In this document: positions 16,176 to 25,887 of the stretch, in pieces
Layout of the letters: every line of letters begins with the position of its first letter
Position numbering within the stretch: the stretch's first letter is position 1
NCBI GenBank assembly: GCA_965243835.1
Contig: OZ251578.1
Span: forward strand, 2,790,001 to 2,854,000
Direction of reading: 5' to 3'
DNA: 64,000 bases
DNA from: G965202665 sp965243835
GTDB lineage: Bacteria; Actinomycetota; Acidimicrobiia; Spongiisociales; Spongiisociaceae
Notes under the pieces: model-generated
What the model saw: the letters and a program-made list of their open reading frames with translations, nothing else
What the model was told of the DNA's origin: nothing
The model's database searches: none
Program-made: the position numbers and the translations under genes

Positions 16176-16994
16176 ATGGAAGAGACGGAACCCCGGCGCC
16201 CCGCCATCGCCATTATGGGCGTGGGGGCCATGGGCGGAGCGTTGCTGGGCGGTCTGCTCAACTCCGGATGGGAGGCGGCGGACATTACCCTGATCGAAGC
16301 CCGCCCCCCGCGGGCCGACGAGTTGCGGGAAACCACCGGATGCCGCACGGTTCATCACCCGGCGGAGGGGATTGACCAGCAACCGGTGGTGGTTCTGGCC
16401 GTCAAACCCCAGCATATCGACCCGGCTTTGGAGCAGTTGGCCGGGGCGGTCACTCCCCAATCCCTGCTGATCGCCTTGGTGGCCGGGGTGAGGATCGCCC
16501 GCTACGAAGCGGCCCTGCCCGGGATTCCGGTCATCCGCGCCATGCCCAACACCCCCGCTTTGGCGGGAGAAGGGGTTACCGGCCTCTCCCCCGGCTCCCG
16601 GACCGGCCCGGCGGAGGTGCGTCTGGCCCGCGCCGTGCTGTCGGCGGTGGGGAAAGCGGCGGAGTTACCCGAACCGTTGCTGGACGCGGTGACCGCCCTA
16701 TCCGGGAGCGGACCCGCCTACGTCTATCGGCTGGCGGAAGCCTTGGCCGAGGCGGGAGAGGAGGCGGGGATGGACCCCGACGTCGCCCTCATGATGGCCC
16801 GCCAAACCATCAAAGGGGCCGGCGCCTTGCTGGACTCCTCCTCCGAACACCCCGCGGAGTTGCGGAGGCAGGTTACCTCCCCGCAGGGGGTAACCGAAGC
16901 CGCTTTGGCGGTGCTGGAAGAAGGCGGGTTCGTCGAGTTGCTGAAAAGGGCGGTGGCAACCGGCGCGGAACGTTCCCGTCGGTTGGGAGACTAA
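16176..16994 (+). CDS. proC: Pyrroline-5-carboxylate reductase
   Basis: A 272-residue enzyme for the last step of proline synthesis (NAD(P)H reduction of pyrroline-5-carboxylate). Rossmann motif IMGVGAMGGALLGGLL at the N-terminus, VLAVKPQ near residue 72, IRAMPNTPALAGEGVTGL near 115 and the C-terminal signature ALSGSGPAYVYRLAEALAEA, with GAGALL and SPQGVTEAAL completing the active site. Its length is typical and it has its own promoter. Confidence 0.96.
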   Translation: MEETEPRRPAIAIMGVGAMGGALLGGLLNSGWEAADITLIEARPPRADELRETTGCRTVHHPAEGIDQQPVVVLAVKPQHIDPALEQLAGAVTPQSLLIALVAGVRIARYEAALPGIPVIRAMPNTPALAGEGVTGLSPGSRTGPAEVRLARAVLSAVGKAAELPEPLLDAVTALSGSGPAYVYRLAEALAEAGEEAGMDPDVALMMARQTIKGAGALLDSSSEHPAELRRQVTSPQGVTEAALAVLEEGGFVELLKRAVATGAERSRRLGD

Positions 16995-17084
16995 ACCGGC
17001 CCGCCGGGGCTTCCCCGACTCGCCCGTCGCCCGGCCGCGCCGGCGACGGTTTCCGCTTTCCGGGGACCCCCGACCCCGGGGCCC

Positions 17085-17120
17085 GAAAAAGGGCGGGAGA
17101 CCTCCGAGGAGGTCTCCCGC
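17085..17120 (-). terminator. Rho-independent terminator of the first SLH gene
   Basis: A perfect 13-bp inverted repeat (GCGGGAGACCTCC at 17093-17105 and its complement at 17108-17120). On the minus strand it is followed by CCTTTTTC. It lies 20 bp beyond the stop codon of the SLH protein gene. Confidence 0.85.
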
Positions 17121-17139
17121 GTGATGGTGCGCCAAAATC

Positions 17140-20100
17140 TCAGCGGGTAATGAGCGTTACCTCGCCGCCGAAGCGGTCCGCGGCCACGACGGAGTTTCCG
17201 CCCGCGTAGGTCGCGTAACGGCCGAAGCCTTCGCCCGGGTCTCCCGGCAACCCGCCGCCGGCGCGCCACGCGGAGCCCGACTTGGCAAACACTTGCACCG
17301 CACCGCGATAGTCGCCCGCGGCAACCAGGTGCCGATCCGCGATCACTTCCTTGCCGTCCCAGTTGATATCGACCGAGACGCCGAACGTCTCCCCCTCCGC
17401 GAGGTCGGACACGGTCAAAGTGTTATACGGGGCGCCGTGCCTCCAGCCGGTGTCGGGTTTGGAAAACACGTACAATTCCGGTTTCTTTTCCCCCACCTCG
17501 GGGTGATTGCCCGAAACCACCACTGCCGAACCGTCTCCGGAGACGCGGGCGCCGGGACCGATCCACCCGAACCACTCCATATCGTCCTCGTCCAGGGTTA
17601 ACACGTAAGCGGGGTTGTAACCGGAGCGGGTTCTGTCCCATCCCTCCTTCGGCCGCTCCCACAAGAAGACCCCGCCCGCTTCTTCAACTACAACCTCGTC
17701 TCCCATGTCGTCCTCGTAGGCGGCCACGCGATTGGTGTCGCCGGCTACCACCACGGAGCCGTCATAGGAGACGCTCACCGCCCGGTGGTTGCCCACGGAG
17801 CCGGTATAGTCCAACGTACCCAAAGCGGCGGAGTTCATGGCGGTGGGGGGCTGGACCAGGTTCGGCGTACCGCCCGCGCCCCATCCGGTGACGGGTTTGA
17901 AGAACAATTGCACGTACCCAATTCCAAAATCTTCCACGTAGGTTGTACAATCCGGCAAACCTAAGTCAACGCACTGTCCCAAGAAAACACCAGCGGCGGG
18001 GGAAGCAACGGCAAGCGTGTTGCCATCACCGGAAATGTCCAAGCCGGCCCCGAAATAACTGCTGTGCTCGCCGTAGTAGCCATTGTTCAAAGTAGCGGCC
18101 AGCGCGAACTCGCCGTCGAAACCGCTTTCGTCGAAGCTTCTGGTGTAAACATAAACGCGGCCCGCGAAGACCTCAAAAGAATTAGGCGGCGTTCCAGCAC
18201 GGCGCCACTCTAGATACTGGGGATCGCTGACGACGATCGTGGAACCGTCGGCGCTGATAGCCACATCCCAACCATATTCACCCGTGGAAGAGTCGCTGGT
18301 AAGCGTCTGCGGCGTGCGGTCGCCTATGCCGTCGAACACGTAGACCTTGCGTTCCGACGAATTGCCGATCACGATCACCCCGTTTTCGGAAGCGGCCAGA
18401 TCGGATCTCTCGTCCATCCACTGGGCCATGGCGGCGGGGGGCTGGAAGCTGTGGGAACCGCCCAGCGACACCTTGCTGACGCCGCGGGAAGCCGACGAAT
18501 AGCTTCCTACCGTCAGGTAACCGGGGGGGCCGGAGTCGGCGTCCCGTCCCAAATGCTTGTCAAAGTTGGCGTACGTGTCCGGTCCGTCCAAACTGCTCAG
18601 CTGGTCGTTGGCGTCGTATTCGACCAGCTGGGGCGCCAGGCCCGATCCGGGGTAGATCACCACTTGATCGTTGTCGGCGTCCGCCCGCAAGATGCGGCCG
18701 CTGACCTTTCCCTCGGGCTCCTCCACCCAGGGGTAGTAGAGACGGTCGGTGAGCAACGTTTCCCCGCCGCTCTTGACGTAGGAGGCCCATATGGTTTCCA
18801 AGCCGCCATCCCCGGAGTCCCGTTCGTAAACGAACATGGCCTCACCCCGGCTGTTGGTGGTGCGCCGGCTGTCGGTGCGCGGGTCCCCCACCAGACACCG
18901 GGCCGGGTACACGTCCCCCGGCAGGAAGTCGCTGCCCCCCAATTGCGAGTAGGAGCCGCAGGGAACGTTCCGTTGGATGCCGTCCTGGCTGACCACCGTC
19001 AACTCGTCGTCCTCCACGATGGTAATGCGGGCTTCCTGGACGGACGCCTGAAACCATGCGGTGGGCGTCGTCCCCGAGCGGGGCGTAAAACCGCACGACG
19101 CCGAGTTGACGATTGAAGCCTCGCTCGGTCCCGTTAGTCCTCCCGTGTCCACGCAGGCCCCTACTTCGCCTGCGACCGCGATGTAACGGCCCACGGCGTC
19201 TTCCAACCCGGACAGGGTCAAAGCGGGATGCTCGACGGAAACTTGATTCTGCCGGGTTATGGTGCCGTCGGCCTCCGTCCTCGCCGCGGGGAGCGTCACG
19301 GATCCAGTAAGGGTTTCGGGGGAAGCGGTCACCCCGAGGGGCAACTCAATGGTGTAATCAATCCTGAAGTCCCCGGACCCGAGGTAAAGCGCCGCATCGT
19401 TTATGTAGAAACCGATAGTTAAGTCGACGGTGGCGGTATCGGAGGACAGCTCCGCGGGAGAAGCCACCATTACTATGTCACCCGTAGGCACCGGCCGCGC
19501 CGGCCGGGTGGTGTCGGTGAGTACCGTCTCCAATCCGTCGCCGGCGGCTCCTATGCCCTCCTGATCATCGGAGCGGAAGAAAATCCCCGCTCCCCGCACC
19601 GGACTGCCGTATTGATCGGTCAAAGTGGCGATGACCGAGGCCGACGCCCCATCATTTGCGTCCGAAGCCAGGGTGAACGGGCGGGCGGACCGCAGGGACA
19701 GGGTGGTGGGCTCCGAAGACGCTTCCGACCAGTTGACCACGTACCGGCCCGCCTCCTCGCCGGTTTCCATCGCCTTGTTGGTGGTTTTGTCCACCACCGG
19801 CAAACTTCCGGACACTCCGCTCTTGGTAGCCACGTCGTCCGTAGTCGCGGGGGAGTTTCCGATCTGGACGCTGACCCGGGCCGTATCCCCGGCAGCGTCG
19901 GTCCCCTCTTTGGTAAAGGCCAGTTCTATCCGCCCCGAGGCGTCCGTCGTAAAGGTTCTGGTATAACCGGTGACGCCGGTGCTTCCCGCCTCCGTTTGGC
20001 TGACGCGTATGGGAACCCGCCACCCGCTCTCCGCGGACGGCGCATCGTCCTCGTCCGCCACCTGCAACCGGAAGGTTACGGTTTCCCCGAAACGCAACGT

Positions 20101-21297
20101 TTGTTGATTGTCCTCCAAATCATCCGTAATCAAAACCTTGGCCGGGGCTTTGAGAAACCCGACCGTGGCCGAGGAGGCGGCGGTCTCGGAACCGTATTCG
20201 TCGCCTATTTCACCGGTCCATGCCCACACCGTGGTAGCGGAGGAAATGCCCTCCACCGCCAAGGTGGTGATATCCCCCATGGCGTCGGTCAGCTCGTCGT
20301 TCGCATCGATCCGGCACTTGGCGGAGCCGATGAGCCCGTTTACGTTGTCCGTAGCGCAGGAACCATCGCCGGCGAAGGCCGCGGTGCCCTCGGCGGCGCG
20401 GAACACGTCCACCGATACATCCGGCAGGGGCCCGAAAGCGATGTCCCGCACCGAAATCAGCAAGTCCACCGAGCTGGCCGCCCCTTGCAACGTTTCGGAG
20501 GCGGCTTGCACCGAAACCCCGGCCGGACGGGCCCTGGTGTGCGCCAAGGCGCGGGTGATAAACGCGGCCATCTGCGCCCGGGTCACCAAACCGTTGGGCC
20601 CGAACTGATGATCCCCCACTCCCGTGGTAACGCCCGCCTCGTAGATGCGGCCGATGGCGACATTGGCGAGTCTCGAAACCGTGCTTATATCGTTAAAAAC
20701 CTGGTTGTTGTCCGATTTCACCTCCGAATACCGGTCGGCGTCCGGCCCGAAGGCCCCTGCTCCCGGCCGCGCCTTGCTGAGAAAGGAGTCCAACAGCACC
20801 GCCATGGAAGCCCTGGTCACCGCCTGGTTGGGGGAAAAAGCGGTGGCCGAGATCCCGGGCATAATCTCCGCCCGGGCCAAGCCGTTAACCGCGTTGCGGG
20901 CCTCTTCCGACAGCCCGCCGATGTCGGTGAATCCCTGATCGGACGCCGGGTTCTCCAATACGATTCCAGCCGCGACGGCCGCCCGGGCCAAAAAGAGTGC
21001 CATCTGCCACCGCAACACCGAATCGCCCGGGGCGTAAGTGGTTTCCGTGCGGCCGGTGGTGATGCCATAATGGGCCAGGCAGTTGATGGCGTCCTCCGCG
21101 AAGGAACCCACCGTGTCCACAAATCCCGCCGATTCGAGCGCCGGGCCCACGCACGCCGAATAAGTCGCCGCATAATCCACATCGGGGTCGTCCCCATGCG
21201 CCCCGCGGGCGGAATCCGCACCGGGCGCCAACAAAGAGGCGGTCAATCCCAACAAAATCAAAATGGTCAACCAAACATTGCTCGCTACACGCGGCAT
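17140..21297 (-). CDS. Giant SLH-domain surface (S-layer-like) protein 1
   Basis: A 1385-residue secreted protein. The signal peptide is residues 1-30 (hydrophobic TILILLGLTASLLA, then an Ala-rich cleavage region). Three S-layer homology domains follow at about 55-105, 125-175 and 195-250 (TTGRTETTYAPGDSVLRWQM; AFSPNQAVTRASMAVLL; FGPNGLVTRAQMAAFITRAL), which normally anchor proteins to secondary cell-wall polymer. Residues about 250-800 carry Ig-like (invasin/Big-type) segments with paired Cys. The last 450 residues contain FG-GAP/VCBS-like repeats (DVAISADGSTIVVSDP; LDISGDGNTLAVASP), likely a beta-propeller. A strong ribosome site (AAGGAGG) precedes ATG 21297. Paralogue of the next gene. The promoter carries a poly-G tract. 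Confidence 0.85.
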   Translation of the reverse strand: MPRVASNVWLTILILLGLTASLLAPGADSARGAHGDDPDVDYAATYSACVGPALESAGFVDTVGSFAEDAINCLAHYGITTGRTETTYAPGDSVLRWQMALFLARAAVAAGIVLENPASDQGFTDIGGLSEEARNAVNGLARAEIMPGISATAFSPNQAVTRASMAVLLDSFLSKARPGAGAFGPDADRYSEVKSDNNQVFNDISTVSRLANVAIGRIYEAGVTTGVGDHQFGPNGLVTRAQMAAFITRALAHTRARPAGVSVQAASETLQGAASSVDLLISVRDIAFGPLPDVSVDVFRAAEGTAAFAGDGSCATDNVNGLIGSAKCRIDANDELTDAMGDITTLAVEGISSATTVWAWTGEIGDEYGSETAASSATVGFLKAPAKVLITDDLEDNQQTLRFGETVTFRLQVADEDDAPSAESGWRVPIRVSQTEAGSTGVTGYTRTFTTDASGRIELAFTKEGTDAAGDTARVSVQIGNSPATTDDVATKSGVSGSLPVVDKTTNKAMETGEEAGRYVVNWSEASSEPTTLSLRSARPFTLASDANDGASASVIATLTDQYGSPVRGAGIFFRSDDQEGIGAAGDGLETVLTDTTRPARPVPTGDIVMVASPAELSSDTATVDLTIGFYINDAALYLGSGDFRIDYTIELPLGVTASPETLTGSVTLPAARTEADGTITRQNQVSVEHPALTLSGLEDAVGRYIAVAGEVGACVDTGGLTGPSEASIVNSASCGFTPRSGTTPTAWFQASVQEARITIVEDDELTVVSQDGIQRNVPCGSYSQLGGSDFLPGDVYPARCLVGDPRTDSRRTTNSRGEAMFVYERDSGDGGLETIWASYVKSGGETLLTDRLYYPWVEEPEGKVSGRILRADADNDQVVIYPGSGLAPQLVEYDANDQLSSLDGPDTYANFDKHLGRDADSGPPGYLTVGSYSSASRGVSKVSLGGSHSFQPPAAMAQWMDERSDLAASENGVIVIGNSSERKVYVFDGIGDRTPQTLTSDSSTGEYGWDVAISADGSTIVVSDPQYLEWRRAGTPPNSFEVFAGRVYVYTRSFDESGFDGEFALAATLNNGYYGEHSSYFGAGLDISGDGNTLAVASPAAGVFLGQCVDLGLPDCTTYVEDFGIGYVQLFFKPVTGWGAGGTPNLVQPPTAMNSAALGTLDYTGSVGNHRAVSVSYDGSVVVAGDTNRVAAYEDDMGDEVVVEEAGGVFLWERPKEGWDRTRSGYNPAYVLTLDEDDMEWFGWIGPGARVSGDGSAVVVSGNHPEVGEKKPELYVFSKPDTGWRHGAPYNTLTVSDLAEGETFGVSVDINWDGKEVIADRHLVAAGDYRGAVQVFAKSGSAWRAGGGLPGDPGEGFGRYATYAGGNSVVAADRFGGEVTLITR

Positions 21298-21400
21298 TTT
21301 TATCCTCCTTAGCCGGATTTGAGAAGTTTGAATATTTTACACGCCAACCGGCGCATTGCTCCGTTATTCGCTTTAGGCGGACAACGCACCGATGCCCCCC

Positions 21401-21429
21401 AGCCTACCCCCCCCCCCCATCTTTGTCAA
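21401..21429 (-). promoter_or_regulatory. Promoter with 12-G tract upstream of SLH gene 1
   Basis: Read on the minus strand: TTGACA (21424-21429), then AAGAT plus twelve G (21407-21418) forming a 17-bp spacer, then TAGGCT (21401-21406). The ATG is about 100 bp downstream. A homopolymer filling the spacer is the layout of phase-variable promoters such as Neisseria porA. Confidence 0.6.
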
Positions 21430-21436
21430 TAATAAC

Positions 21437-21466
21437 CCCCCGGCGACGTCTTGCTCTTGCCGGGGG
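21437..21466 (-). terminator. Terminator of SLH gene 2
   Basis: An 8-bp stem (CCCCCGGC at 21437-21444 with GCCGGGGG at 21459-21466), followed on the minus strand by GGTTATTATT. It separates SLH gene 2 from the promoter of SLH gene 1. A second imperfect hairpin lies at about 21520-21541. Confidence 0.6.
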
Positions 21467-21568
21467 TCCGCCGGTATGCGGTGAGACAACCGGCCGACCG
21501 GATTGCGGCAAGCCGGCGGGGCCCTCCGCAGAGGACCCCGTGCGGCGTGTTGGAGTGGCGTGAAAACA

Positions 21569-24500
21569 TTACGGGGTGATCTGGTAGATGCGGACGGCGT
21601 TGCCGGCGTCGGGGTCGGAGGCCGCCGCGTAGATCTTGCCGGTGGCTTGATCGAAGTTGTTGCGCCACCCCAGAGCCGACTTCGGCTCCACTCCCAGGTA
21701 CTCCACCGAGGAGGCGGGGGCGTCGGGGGCGACCGCCGCCCAGCCGCCCGCCGGTTCGGTGAAGAGAAGCACGGACCCCCGCAAATCGCCCTCGGTGCGG
21801 AAGACGCGGGCGGCCAGGATCCGGTCGCCGTCGTCGCTGATGTCCGTCCACTGGCCGAAAATTTCCCCGATGTTGCATCCCAGCACCGGGCCGGCCGCGG
21901 GCAGGCAGTCGGCGGGCGCATCCGGATGGTCCGGGCTTTGCAAAACGGCGGTGGGCGTCCCTATTACGTCTTCCCAGTCGTCGTCTGCGGGACGGCCGGC
22001 CTGATCGGGACGCTCGTACACCAGCACCTTGCCCCGACGCAACATATTGGGTCGGAAGTGGGCCGAAACCGCCACCGTGGAGCCATCGGCGGACACCGCC
22101 AGCGACTGGCCCAGCAACTCCGCCCAGTAGGAGTCGGGGGAGTTCAACACGGCGTCCGGGTCGTAAGCCTGCGTGGCCCATCCGGCATCGGGCTCGGTGA
22201 AAAGGAAGGCCGCGCCCGCCCAAATGTACTTCACTCCTTCCACCACCCGGCTCAGGGTGGCCGCCCCCACCACCACCGTGGAGCCATCCCGGGAGATGGC
22301 CAACTCCCGCTCCGCGGCCAAGCCCTCGGACCATCGGTTCTGGTTGTTGTTCACCCAATCGCCCTCCGGCTCCAACCGGGGCGCGGCGGATCCATCGTCA
22401 TCGTCCCACATTCCGTCGGCGGCTATATTGCGACCGGCCTGGTCGGGGCGCTCAAACAAGAAACACCCGCCGATCCTCTTCTGGGCGGTCATAAAATTGC
22501 CCGCGCAGGCGGCAACGTGGGCCTCGTCTTCGGAAATGACCGCCGACCTGCCCAACACGTACCCCCTGAATCCGGCCGGTCCCCCGCGCAAGGTTGAACC
22601 CCCCGCCGTCAAGGTGGCGTCCAGATTCCAATCGCCGGAATCGTTCCTGACGTATACGTAAACCGCCCCATCCGTGGCCCTCCCGTCGCGCGCGTTGCCG
22701 TGGCTGAGCATGCGGTTGCTGAGCCGGCCCGGCTCGCTGACTATCAGGGTGTCGCCGCGGATGTCCACCGCCCATCCGAACCGTCCGCCGGCAGTGGGTA
22801 TGTTCAACGCCCACGGTTTGTTCCACCATGTCGTGGTGGTGTAGTCGTCGGTGAATGTGCCGGGTTGGGGGGTGGGCGCGGTCAACTTGGTCGGCGTCGG
22901 GTCGTCCACCCCGTCGTACACGTACACCGCCCCGGCGTAGTTGTTCTCGAAGTAGGAGCCGACCGCGATCGTGTCCCCATCCGCCGCGTAGTGCACATGG
23001 CTGTTGGTCAGACTGGAGGCGGTCAGACCGGTGCCTTCCGGTATCGGCAGGACGGACAGGTCCACTTGCGGCCATTCCGACAACGCGCCGATGGAGCTGA
23101 CCTTGCCGGGATCGTCGGAGTAGGAGGTTACGTTGAGGTGGGCGGCGGTTTCGTCCAGGAATTTCTCAAATTCGGCCACCACCTGCGGGGCCCCGTCGGT
23201 GCGGAACTGGTCGTTGTCGTCGTAGGTGATCATCCTCACCCGTCCGTCTTCGTCGGCGAACACCACCCGCCGAGCGTCCATCTCTTTCACCAGAATCCGA
23301 CCGGAGGCCGCTTCCCTATCGCCCAGTTCGCGGGCCCAGTAGAACGACAACTTCTCGCTTAGCAGGTCACGGGGGTCTTCGGCGTCCACGGTTGTCAGGT
23401 CGTCTTCTCCCCGTATCAGCCGCGCCCGCACCGTTTCGATTACGGAGGTGTCGGCATCGCGGTTGTAGGACAAGATGGCCTGCCCGGACCGGTTGGTGGT
23501 GCGCTTATAGCGGGCTTCGCCGACCAGGTTATGCAGAACCGTGAAATGATACCTTCTGTAGAATGAGGAGGACTCCCCCTCCAAAACGGCGCGCGCCCGG
23601 GACAACAGGGTGTCTTCAGACTCCTCGCCTACTCCTACCGGGTCGTCCGACCAGAAATAAATGGTCTGGCCCCTTATGGGAGCGCCGAACTGATCGGTGA
23701 GGGTGGCGGTCAGGGAAGCCCCCGCCCCCGGCCCTTCGTCGGAGGCTTCGGTGGAGTCGAACCGTTGCTCCAATACCAGGTGGGTGGGCTCGGGGTCCTC
23801 GTCAGCCCACGCGTAAGTCTTGGTAGTGAACATGTCGCCGTCTTCGTCCCGCAACGGAAGTTCGTCGGGTGGGTCGCTGAGCGTCAACACCACCGACGCG
23901 GTGTCCCCCGTCTCGGTATCGGGGTCGGTCTGGGTGAACTCCAAGGCGATCTTCCCGTCCCCGTCGGTGGACATGGTCCGGGAAGAAGAAGTGGAACTAT
24001 CCCCCGCGGTTACCTCTTGGGCGACGGTCACCCGGTGGCCGCTTTCCGGCACCGCCTTGTCATCCTCATCCACCACCTGAATGACAATCGAGGCGGTCTC
24101 CCCGAACCCCAGCTTGGTCTGCCCCTCCGCCAAATTGTCGGTAACCAGTAGCCCGTTGGCCGACTTGGCGTAACCCACCGTCGCCTGCGCGGCGGCGGTG
24201 TCGTCCGAATCGTAGTCGTCGCCGATGTCGCCGGTCCAAGCCCACACCGTGGTGTCAGCCGCAACCCCGCCCAGGGACAGGGCGGTTACATCCCCGGAAA
24301 GGTCGGTCTGCTCATCCCCCACATCAATCCGGCACTTGCCGGAACCCGTCAAGGAAGTGACCTTGTCGGAGACACAGGCGCCGTCCTCCCCGAACGCGTC
24401 ATCATCGGCCGCGGCGCGGAATACGTCCACCGGGGCGTCCACTACCGGCTGGAACGCGGCGTCCCTCACCGACACCACCAACGCCGCCGAATCGCCCGTC

Positions 24501-25315
24501 CCCTTCAACAAATCCTTCTCCGCCTGAACCGACACACCCGCCGGACGAGCCGCGGTATGCGCCAACGCCCGGGCGATGAACGCCGCCATCTGCGCCCGCG
24601 TCACCAACTGCTCCGGCCCATACTGATGATCCCCCACCCCCTTGGTGATTCCCAACTCGTAAATACGCCCAATCGCGTTATACGTAGACAACGACACCCT
24701 AGTAATGTCATTAAACACCCCCGGATTGTCCCAAACCACATCCGAAAACCCGTCCGCGCCCCCAAACGCCCCCGCCCCCGGCCGCGCCTCCCGTACTAAC
24801 GCGTCCAGCAAAACGGCCATGGAACCGCGCGTGACCGACGCGTTGGGGCTGAACGTCGTCGCCGACGTGCCCGCCATAATCCCCGCCTTCGCCAAACCAT
24901 TAATGGCATTGCGCGCCGAGGAGCTCACCCCGCCGATGTCGACGAAGCCCTGATCCTCCGCCGGGCTCTCCAGCACAATCCCCGCCGGACCCGCCGCCCG
25001 GGCGATGAACAACGCCATCTGCCACCGCAACACCGACTCCCGCGGCGCGTACACCGTCGCCGACCGGCCCGTCGTCACCCCATAATGCGCAATGCAATCA
25101 ATCGACTCCTCCGCGGCCGTCCCCACCGTGTCCTCAAACCCAAACGACTCCGTCGCCGCGCCCACGCACGCCGAATACAACGGCTCAAAATCCACATCAT
25201 CGTCCTCCCCATGCGCACCCAACGCCCCCTCCGGGCCGGCGCCCAACAAACTCGCAACCAAACCCAACACCCCCAACCAAATCACCAAACGCTTACCAAA
25301 CACGCGCGCTGTCAT
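21569..25315 (-). CDS. Giant SLH-domain surface (S-layer-like) protein 2
   Basis: A 1248-residue paralogue of the preceding protein with the same architecture. Signal peptide (residues 1-32, RVFGKRLVIWLGVLGLVASL); three SLH domains at about 50-250 (TTGRSATVYAPRESVLRWQM; FSPNASVTRGSMAVLLDALV; YGPEQLVTRAQMAAFIARAL); Ig-like segments; and C-terminal FG-GAP-like propeller repeats (LAISRDGSTVVVGAAT; SLAVSADGSTVAVSAHF). The start 25315 is chosen because AGGAAAGG precedes it and the signal peptide begins there; the open frame extends 37 codons upstream without signal-like sequence. Predicted cell-envelope protein exposed at the surface. The C-terminal half resembles protein 1 less than the SLH part does. 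Confidence 0.85.
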   Translation of the reverse strand: MTARVFGKRLVIWLGVLGLVASLLGAGPEGALGAHGEDDDVDFEPLYSACVGAATESFGFEDTVGTAAEESIDCIAHYGVTTGRSATVYAPRESVLRWQMALFIARAAGPAGIVLESPAEDQGFVDIGGVSSSARNAINGLAKAGIMAGTSATTFSPNASVTRGSMAVLLDALVREARPGAGAFGGADGFSDVVWDNPGVFNDITRVSLSTYNAIGRIYELGITKGVGDHQYGPEQLVTRAQMAAFIARALAHTAARPAGVSVQAEKDLLKGTGDSAALVVSVRDAAFQPVVDAPVDVFRAAADDDAFGEDGACVSDKVTSLTGSGKCRIDVGDEQTDLSGDVTALSLGGVAADTTVWAWTGDIGDDYDSDDTAAAQATVGYAKSANGLLVTDNLAEGQTKLGFGETASIVIQVVDEDDKAVPESGHRVTVAQEVTAGDSSTSSSRTMSTDGDGKIALEFTQTDPDTETGDTASVVLTLSDPPDELPLRDEDGDMFTTKTYAWADEDPEPTHLVLEQRFDSTEASDEGPGAGASLTATLTDQFGAPIRGQTIYFWSDDPVGVGEESEDTLLSRARAVLEGESSSFYRRYHFTVLHNLVGEARYKRTTNRSGQAILSYNRDADTSVIETVRARLIRGEDDLTTVDAEDPRDLLSEKLSFYWARELGDREAASGRILVKEMDARRVVFADEDGRVRMITYDDNDQFRTDGAPQVVAEFEKFLDETAAHLNVTSYSDDPGKVSSIGALSEWPQVDLSVLPIPEGTGLTASSLTNSHVHYAADGDTIAVGSYFENNYAGAVYVYDGVDDPTPTKLTAPTPQPGTFTDDYTTTTWWNKPWALNIPTAGGRFGWAVDIRGDTLIVSEPGRLSNRMLSHGNARDGRATDGAVYVYVRNDSGDWNLDATLTAGGSTLRGGPAGFRGYVLGRSAVISEDEAHVAACAGNFMTAQKRIGGCFLFERPDQAGRNIAADGMWDDDDGSAAPRLEPEGDWVNNNQNRWSEGLAAERELAISRDGSTVVVGAATLSRVVEGVKYIWAGAAFLFTEPDAGWATQAYDPDAVLNSPDSYWAELLGQSLAVSADGSTVAVSAHFRPNMLRRGKVLVYERPDQAGRPADDDWEDVIGTPTAVLQSPDHPDAPADCLPAAGPVLGCNIGEIFGQWTDISDDGDRILAARVFRTEGDLRGSVLLFTEPAGGWAAVAPDAPASSVEYLGVEPKSALGWRNNFDQATGKIYAAASDPDAGNAVRIYQITP

Positions 25316-25432
25316 AGCACACCATCCTTTCCTGATCAGCGATCCACAGCCGGCCCTTAACCGGCCTTTACCAGAGCCGACTCCAAACCCGGCCCCATCC
25401 AGCCACCCACCACCAGCGGGCAACATGCAAAA

Positions 25433-25459
25433 ACGCTACCCCCCCCCCCTATTTGTCAA
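25433..25459 (-). promoter_or_regulatory. Promoter with 11-G tract upstream of SLH gene 2
   Basis: Minus strand: TTGACA (25454-25459), AATA plus eleven G (25439-25449) as a 15-bp spacer, then TAGCGT (25433-25438), about 118 bp before the ATG. It has the same design as the promoter of SLH gene 1 but its spacer is two bases short of the usual 17. Confidence 0.55.
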
Positions 25460-25645
25460 GTCAATCCCCAAACCACCCCACCGCTCCGCGCTCGCCAAGC
25501 GAAGACGACCGCCAAACCGGCCGGCGATCCGCCCGCAAGCCGGTTTCCTCCGCGGCCGCCGCGGATCCACCGGGACGGCGCCCAAAGACCCGCCCGCCAA
25601 CCCCAAACCCGCCGTCAAACGTTTGCCGAACACGCGCGCCGACAC
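25460..25645 (-). pseudogene. Decayed 5' end of a third SLH-protein gene
   Basis: From GTG 25645 the frame reads SARVFGKRLT, matching TARVFGKRLV at the start of SLH protein 2, with the same upstream ribosome-site region (complement of CCTTTCC). It then degenerates into an Arg/Gly-rich stretch with no SLH domain and runs into the next promoter. This is a relic of a deleted paralogue. Confidence 0.6.
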
Positions 25646-25742
25646 GGCACACCTTCCTTTCCATAAGCGATCCAGCCGGCTCCAGGTCCCGGTCCTGTCA
25701 GCCGCCCGCCGAACACAGGCCGCCAGCTGACAACAGGTAAAA

Positions 25743-25769
25743 CGCTAACCCCCCCCCCCTATTTGTCAA
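25743..25769 (-). promoter_or_regulatory. Relic promoter with 11-G tract
   Basis: A near-identical copy of the element at 25433-25459: TTGACA (25764-25769), AATA plus eleven G (25749-25759), then TTAGCGT. It would drive only the decayed reading frame at 25645 or read through to SLH gene 2. Confidence 0.5.
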
Positions 25770-25887
25770 GTCAATCCCCAACACCCGCCCCCCTTGCCCA
25801 GCCCGACTGCGCCAGACGCTCCCCCTATTTGTCAATTCTCGCGCCGCCGACCGGCCCCGGCCCGGTATCTTGCTCCGCGAGTCCCGA

